Part shown: piece after piece, positions 4,829 to 9,223 of the stretch
How positions within the stretch are numbered: the first letter of the stretch is position 1
Layout: each line of letters starts with the position of its first letter
Assembly: GCF_000721105.1 (NCBI RefSeq)
Contig: NZ_JOEV01000090.1
Span: forward strand, 1-9,223
DNA from: Streptomyces cellulosae
Lineage (GTDB): Bacteria; Actinomycetota; Actinomycetes; Streptomycetales; Streptomycetaceae
Direction of reading: 5' to 3'
DNA: 9,223 nucleotides
Notes under the pieces: model-generated
Database searches by the model: none
Told to the model about the DNA's origin: nothing
The model's input: the letters and a program-made list of their open reading frames with translations, nothing else
Made by a program: the position numbers and the translations under genes

Positions 4829-7800
4829 GAGGGTGCCGAGCTGCACGCCGTCGACCTCTCGTTGCCGAGCCTCGCCTCGGTGACCTCCTGGCTGAAGGAC
4901 CCGCACTGGGGGAAGTTGCCGGCCCAGGAATCCGGTACCGCCGCCGGCAAGCGTCACCACGTCTCCGCGCAGGCCACCGCCGCGCACCGGGGCGCCGGCC
5001 GCAAGCCAGGCCGGGGCAAGGGCGAGCTCGCCGCATACCACCCGCACAAGTCGGCGGTGCAGCACGGCAGAAGCCAGGTCGGCGGCCACTTCAATCCCAG
5101 GACCAGCAAGCGCAGCGCCACCAAGTCCACCCGCACCGAGACCGTCTACACCAACGCCGACGGCAGCGTCACCCGCGAGATGTACACCAAGCCCGTCAAC
5201 TACCAGGTGGGCAAGGGCAGATGGGCGCCCATCGACGTGGACGTGCGGGCGGGGCCGGACGGCCGCTGGCATGAGAAGGGCAACTCCCTCGCCGTCGACT
5301 TCGGGACCGAGGCCACCGACGACGACCTCGCCTCCCTCACCGTCGACGACGATCACTCCCTCTCCTACGGGCTGAAGGACGCCGCGCCCGTCAAGGGCAC
5401 AGCCGACGGTTCCGACGTCACGTACCAGAACGTCCTGAGCGACACCGACCTCCAGCTCGCCCCCACCGGCACCGGGATCAAGGAGTCGGTCGTCCTGCAC
5501 TCCGCGGACGCCGCGAACAGCTGGACCTTCCCGCTCACCCTCAAGGGCCTCACCCCCGTCGCAACCGACAACGGCTCCATCGCCCTGCGCGACGCCGACG
5601 GCCGGACCGTCGAGCGCATCCCCGCGAGCTACGCCTTCGACTCGAAGGTGAACCCCCGCTCCGGAGACCCGGCCACCACCCACGACGTCACCACCGAACT
5701 GGTCCACACCGACGGCGGTTACGCCCTCAAGCTGACCCTGGACGACGCCTGGCTGCACGATCCGCGCCGCGTCTTCCCGGTCACCGTCGACCCGACCGTC
5801 GACGACGGCTGGACCACCACCTACGCCGAGTCCGGGTCCGGCAACAACGTCGACCACTCCTACGAGCAGACCATCAAGGTCGGCTCCTACGACTCCGGCA
5901 CCCACTCGGCGATCAGCTTCGTCAACCACTGGGACACGGCCTGGGACGCCAGCAACGCCACGGTCACCGAGTCGCACCTGGACCTCTTCGACACCTGGGC
6001 CTCCACCTGCACCGCCGAGCGGTTCGACGTCGCCCTGATCACCCAGGCCTGGACCCCGGAGGGCGTCACCAGCTACCCCGGCCCCACCTACGGCTCCTCC
6101 ATCGGCAACCTCACGCCCTCCGTGCCCGACGCCTGCGCCAACACGGCCGCCGACCGGTCCGTCGGCGACTGGGTGCGGGTCCCGCTGTCGACCTCCGCCA
6201 TCCAGGGCTGGTTCAGCGGCACCACCGCCGACCACGGCCTCGCCCTCTACGCGTCGACCAGCGACAACCTGCACTGGAAGCAGTTCGGCGCCTTCAACGA
6301 CCCCGCCCTCGGCCCGCACATCCTGGTCACGTACACCGGCAACACGGCGCCGCAGCTGTACGAGCAGTTCCCCGCCGACAACGCCGTGGTGGGCACCACC
6401 ACCCCGGAGTTCACGGCCTGGGCCGGCGGCGCCAACTCCACCAGCGGCAGCAGCAACCAGTACCGGTTCAAGGTCTACGACGCCAACAACGCCCTGGTCG
6501 TCGACTCGGGCCTGGTCGCCACCGGTGACTGGACCGTCCCGGCCGGAAAGCTCGTCTGGGGCAAGAACTACACCTGGCAGGTCCAGGCGTACGACTCCGC
6601 GACCGCCCTGTACTCACCTCCGGACCCCTACGCGCTGTCGGTGCAGGTGCCGCAGCCGGTGATCACCTCCGGCCTGTCGCAGAACAGCAGCGACCACGGC
6701 TTCGACGCGTCCATCGGCAACTACACCACCTCCGACACCGACGCCTCGATCTCCACCGTCGGCCCCTCGCTGGACGTCGAGCGCGACTACAACTCCCGCG
6801 ACCCGCGCTGGACGGGCGCGTTCGGCGCCGGCTGGTCGAGCATCTTCGACGCCCGCGCCACCGAGCAGTACAACGCGTCCGCCGCGGTCACCGCCGTCGA
6901 CGTCACCTACCCCGACGGCTCCCAGGTCGGCTACGGCAAGAACAGCGACGGCACCTTCACCCCGGGCGCCGGCCGCTGGGCCACGTTCGTCTCGGTCACC
7001 GGCGGCTACAAGCTGACCGACAAGGACGACACCGTCTACACCTTCACCCAGTCCCTGGGCTCGGGTGGCTACGGGCTGACCTCCGTGACCGACGCCAACG
7101 GCCGTGCCATCACCCTGACCTGGGCCGGCGGTCACGTCACCAAGATGACCTCCGCCGTCTCCAGCCGCTCCCTCAACCTCGCCTGGTCCACCCCCAGCGG
7201 CGCCTCGGCCGCGCACGTCGCCACCGTCACCACCGACCCCGTCACCGCCGGCGACTCCACCACCGCGCTGACCTGGACCTACGGCTACACCGGCGACCAG
7301 CTGACCAAGGTCTGCGCACCGACGTCGGCCACCAAGTGCACGACGTACGGCTACCAGACCGGCTCCCAGTACCGCAACGCCTCCCTCGACCTCGACGCGG
7401 ACGAGATGTGGCCGCTGACGGAGTCCTCGGGCACCACCGCGAAGGACGCCGTCCTCGCCAACGAGGGCACGAAGAACGCCACGTACGAGAACGTGACGCT
7501 CGGCGCGGCCGGCCCGCTCACCGGCTCCTCGGCCACCGCCGCCACCTTCAACGGCACCACCTCCGACGTCGCCCTGCCGAAGAACACGGGCAACGACACC
7601 AACTCCGGCGCCCTGTCGCTGTGGTTCAAGACCTCGGCCGGGCCGGGCGTGCTGTACTCGTACGCCTCCCAGCCCATCGGCTCCGGGCAGGCGGCCGGCT
7701 TCTACACGCCGTCCGTCTACGTCGGCACCGACGGCAAGCTGAACGCCGAGTTCTGGTACAGCGGCGGCATCAACCCCATCGTGAGCGCCGCGTCGGTCGC

Positions 7801-9223
7801 CGACGGCAAGTGGCACCACGTGGTGCTGTCCGCCGCGGGCAACTCCCAGACCCTGTTCCTCGACAACACCAAAGTCGGCTCCCGCACCGGCACGGTCTCC
7901 ATCAAGAGCGCGGACGCCTTCGGCAAGAACCAGGTGTTCAACTACCTGGGCACCGGCTTCCTGGGCGGTGACTGGCCCGACGAGGCGCACAGCAGCACCA
8001 CCGACGACACCGGCTACGCCACCTACTTCAACGGCTCCATCGCCCAGGCCGCCTGGTACGGCCGCCCGCTGGTCGCCGCCGACGTCAACGCCCTGTACCA
8101 GTCGGGCACCCACGCCTCCAGCCTGCTCACCTCCGTCACCCGGCCGTCCGGCAAGACCTTCGCGGCCATGACGTACGACCCGGTCACCACCACCCTCACC
8201 CAGCTCACCGACGAGAACGGCGGCGTCTGGAAGCTCGTCGCGCCCACCGTCACCGGCTCCAGCCAGACCTACCGGGGCGCGGTCCTCGGCGCCGCGCCCG
8301 CCGGGTATTTCCGCCTGGGCGAGGCGGCCGGCGCGGGCACCGCCGTCGACGAGGTCCGCGGCGGCAACGGCACCTACAGCGCGGTGACCCTCGGCGCGAC
8401 CGGCCCGTTCAGCGACCAGAAGGCCGCGACCTTCAACGGCAGCACCTCGTACGCGGAGGTGCCCACCTCCGTGCTGCACGGCAGCAACGACCGAAGCGTG
8501 GAACTCTGGTTCAAGACCGCCGCCCAGGGCGTCATCGTCGGCGACCAGTCGGTGGCGCTCTCCGGCGCGACCGCGGCGTCCGGCACCTGGTCCCCGTTGC
8601 TGTACGTCGGCAGCGACAACAAGCTGCACGGCCACTTCTACGCGGGCAGCGGTTCCGCAGCCGCCGCGTTCGGCTCCACCGGCACGGTCACCGACAACGC
8701 CTGGCACCACGCGGCGCTCACCGTCTCCGGCTCGACCCAGACGCTCTACCTGGACGGGGTCCAGCAGGCCACCTACTCCGGTGCTCCCAACGACCAGTCG
8801 AACTCCCACCTCTACCTCGGAGGCGGCTTCTCCAAGGGCTGGGTCAGCTCACCCGCCGACGTCAGCCACTTCACAGGGTCCCTCGCCGATGTCGCCCTCT
8901 ACCACTCGGCGCTCACCGCGCAGGACGTCGCCGCCCACGTCGACGCCGCGAAGAACTCCACCGGTCTGCTCCCGGTCGAGACGGTCAAGGTGACCTCGCC
9001 GACCAACTCGACGCTCACGTACACGTACGACGTCACGAACGGCAACCGGGCCCTGACCGAGACCGACGGCCTCGGCAACAGGACGAGCTTCGGCTACGAC
9101 ACGGCCGGCTTCGAGCACACCGTCACCGACCCCAACGGGGCGATGACCATCACCGGTCACGACGTGCGCGGCAACGTGGTCTCCTCGACGTCCTGCCAGG
9201 ACCAGGCCGCGAACAAGTGCAAC
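4706..9223 (+). CDS. Secreted Rhs/YD-repeat protein with DNRLRE-like and two LamG regions, 3'-truncated by the window
   Basis: GTG at 4706 is chosen because GGAG lies 8 nt upstream, an in-frame TGA at 4655 closes the frame behind it, and it yields a good signal peptide. The frame stays open for 1506 codons to the window end. Residues 1-41 are a signal peptide. About 45-360 is a basic, then beta-rich actinobacterial Rhs N-terminal region ending VFPVTVDPT. About 364-545 is DNRLRE-like. About 546-650 resembles an Ig/FN3 domain (PEFTAWAGGA, YTWQVQAYD). About 651-720 is an Rhs N-terminal region (GPSLDVERDYNSRDPRWTG, FGAGWSS). Two LamG/concanavalin-type cassettes follow (889-1139 and 1189-1416), then the first YD repeats (TYTYDVTNGNRALTETDGLG). 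It is likely a secreted or wall-associated Rhs effector; its tip and toxin type lie outside the window. It does not appear to be co-transcribed with the upstream pair, given two intervening terminators. Confidence 0.93.
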   Translation, partial: MRVRPFRRVRSARRAHRARRRIAALVLTALALMLTTQQAMAEGAELHAVDLSLPSLASVTSWLKDPHWGKLPAQESGTAAGKRHHVSAQATAAHRGAGRKPGRGKGELAAYHPHKSAVQHGRSQVGGHFNPRTSKRSATKSTRTETVYTNADGSVTREMYTKPVNYQVGKGRWAPIDVDVRAGPDGRWHEKGNSLAVDFGTEATDDDLASLTVDDDHSLSYGLKDAAPVKGTADGSDVTYQNVLSDTDLQLAPTGTGIKESVVLHSADAANSWTFPLTLKGLTPVATDNGSIALRDADGRTVERIPASYAFDSKVNPRSGDPATTHDVTTELVHTDGGYALKLTLDDAWLHDPRRVFPVTVDPTVDDGWTTTYAESGSGNNVDHSYEQTIKVGSYDSGTHSAISFVNHWDTAWDASNATVTESHLDLFDTWASTCTAERFDVALITQAWTPEGVTSYPGPTYGSSIGNLTPSVPDACANTAADRSVGDWVRVPLSTSAIQGWFSGTTADHGLALYASTSDNLHWKQFGAFNDPALGPHILVTYTGNTAPQLYEQFPADNAVVGTTTPEFTAWAGGANSTSGSSNQYRFKVYDANNALVVDSGLVATGDWTVPAGKLVWGKNYTWQVQAYDSATALYSPPDPYALSVQVPQPVITSGLSQNSSDHGFDASIGNYTTSDTDASISTVGPSLDVERDYNSRDPRWTGAFGAGWSSIFDARATEQYNASAAVTAVDVTYPDGSQVGYGKNSDGTFTPGAGRWATFVSVTGGYKLTDKDDTVYTFTQSLGSGGYGLTSVTDANGRAITLTWAGGHVTKMTSAVSSRSLNLAWSTPSGASAAHVATVTTDPVTAGDSTTALTWTYGYTGDQLTKVCAPTSATKCTTYGYQTGSQYRNASLDLDADEMWPLTESSGTTAKDAVLANEGTKNATYENVTLGAAGPLTGSSATAATFNGTTSDVALPKNTGNDTNSGALSLWFKTSAGPGVLYSYASQPIGSGQAAGFYTPSVYVGTDGKLNAEFWYSGGINPIVSAASVADGKWHHVVLSAAGNSQTLFLDNTKVGSRTGTVSIKSADAFGKNQVFNYLGTGFLGGDWPDEAHSSTTDDTGYATYFNGSIAQAAWYGRPLVAADVNALYQSGTHASSLLTSVTRPSGKTFAAMTYDPVTTTLTQLTDENGGVWKLVAPTVTGSSQTYRGAVLGAAPAGYFRLGEAAGAGTAVDEVRGGNGTYSAVTLGATGPFSDQKAATFNGSTSYAEVPTSVLHGSNDRSVELWFKTAAQGVIVGDQSVALSGATAASGTWSPLLYVGSDNKLHGHFYAGSGSAAAAFGSTGTVTDNAWHHAALTVSGSTQTLYLDGVQQATYSGAPNDQSNSHLYLGGGFSKGWVSSPADVSHFTGSLADVALYHSALTAQDVAAHVDAAKNSTGLLPVETVKVTSPTNSTLTYTYDVTNGNRALTETDGLGNRTSFGYDTAGFEHTVTDPNGAMTITGHDVRGNVVSSTSCQDQAANKCN
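5795..6340 (+). other. DNRLRE-like extracellular beta domain
   Basis: After VFPVTVDPT, residues about 364-545 show the pattern of actinobacterial DNRLRE domains: a repeated-strand region (NVDHSYEQTIKVGSYDSGTH, AISFVNHWDT), an ATVTESHLDLFDTWAST strand pair, VPLSTSAIQGWFSGT, and a closing GPHILVTYT strand. In other secreted proteins such domains are adhesion or stalk modules. The assignment rests on overall pattern, not on a conserved catalytic residue. Confidence 0.6.
7370..8122 (+). other. LamG-like cassette 1 of the second Rhs protein
   Basis: Residues 889-1139 start YRNASLDLDADEMWPLTE and contain ATFNGTTSDVALP, LSLWFKTSAGPGVLYSY, YVGTDGKLNAEFWYSGG, DGKWHHVVLSAAG, TLFLDNTKVG and FNGSIAQAAWY. 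These are the hallmarks of LamG/concanavalin-type jelly-roll domains, which commonly bind glycans or proteins. The cassette interrupts the Rhs strand region ahead of the YD repeats. Confidence 0.8.
8270..8953 (+). other. LamG-like cassette 2 of the second Rhs protein
   Basis: Residues 1189-1416 repeat the order of cassette 1: YRGAVLGAAPAGYFRLGE, NGTYSAVTLGATGPF, ATFNGSTSYAEVP, VELWFKTAAQGVI, YVGSDNKLHGHFYAGSG, DNAWHHAALTVSG, TLYLDGVQQ, FTGSLADVALY. The start of this cassette is exactly 300 residues after the start of cassette 1, and shared phrases show they arose by internal duplication or by insertion of related modules. Confidence 0.8.

Noticed and set aside
3964..4950. Antisense open frame spanning the intergenic region
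   Set aside because: It overlaps the immunity gene end, both terminators and the second gene's signal peptide, has no clear ribosome binding site, and its translation shows no domain.
4555..5274. Open frame overlapping the start of the second Rhs gene
   Set aside because: Out of frame with the signal-peptide-bearing Rhs protein, and its translation turns into Arg/Pro/Gln-rich low complexity.
4592..6319. Long antisense open frame opposite the second Rhs gene
   Set aside because: Gly/Val-rich shadow translation over a strand with clear signal peptide and domain evidence.
6614..8809. Antisense open frame of 731 codons
   Set aside because: Gly/Val/Ala-rich shadow of the LamG and Rhs coding strand.

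Overview
The window looks like chromosomal DNA of a high-GC actinomycete, most likely Streptomyces. Coding DNA is about 70-75% GC with strong G/C at third codon positions, GTG starts are used, and both large proteins are of the Rhs/YD-repeat type common in that genus. This is inferred from composition and protein style; no marker gene is present.

Layout. (1) Nt 2-3445, +, is the 3' part of a large Rhs/YD-repeat polymorphic toxin; its N-terminus lies outside the window. In order it carries at least fourteen YD repeats, the Rhs-associated core, twelve 11-residue His/Lys/Arg-rich repeats, a Gly/Ala-rich hydrophobic stretch, a Hint (pretoxin autoprocessing) domain ending in VHN, and a 91-residue C-terminal tip that is probably the toxin. 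(2) Nt 3445-4077, +, overlaps the toxin stop by one base (TAATG). It encodes an acidic 210-aa protein that I take to be the cognate immunity protein. The tip and this gene are clearly poorer in GC (roughly 55-58%) than the Rhs body, as expected for an exchangeable toxin/immunity cassette. (3) Nt 4078-4705 has no convincing gene. It holds two terminator hairpins, smaller inverted repeats, a near-consensus DasR-type palindrome, a 12-bp tandem repeat and a 10-bp hairpin directly before a ribosome binding site. (4) Nt 4706 to the window end, +, is the 5' part of a second, secreted Rhs/YD protein with a signal peptide, a DNRLRE-like region, an Ig/FN3-like region, an Rhs N-terminal region, two LamG cassettes 300 residues apart, and the start of its YD repeats. 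Its C-terminus and any immunity gene lie beyond the window.

How the parts fit together. The first gene pair reads as a contact-dependent or secreted toxin and its protector: the Rhs shell encloses the toxin, the Hint domain is expected to cleave after Asn, and the next gene neutralises the toxin in the producer. The second gene has its own leader and probably its own promoter, and may be a separate surface-exposed or secreted Rhs toxin. The least explained parts are the toxin tip, its partner protein, the His-rich 11-residue repeats, an Ala/Lys-rich insertion inside the Hint domain, and the possible DasR site.
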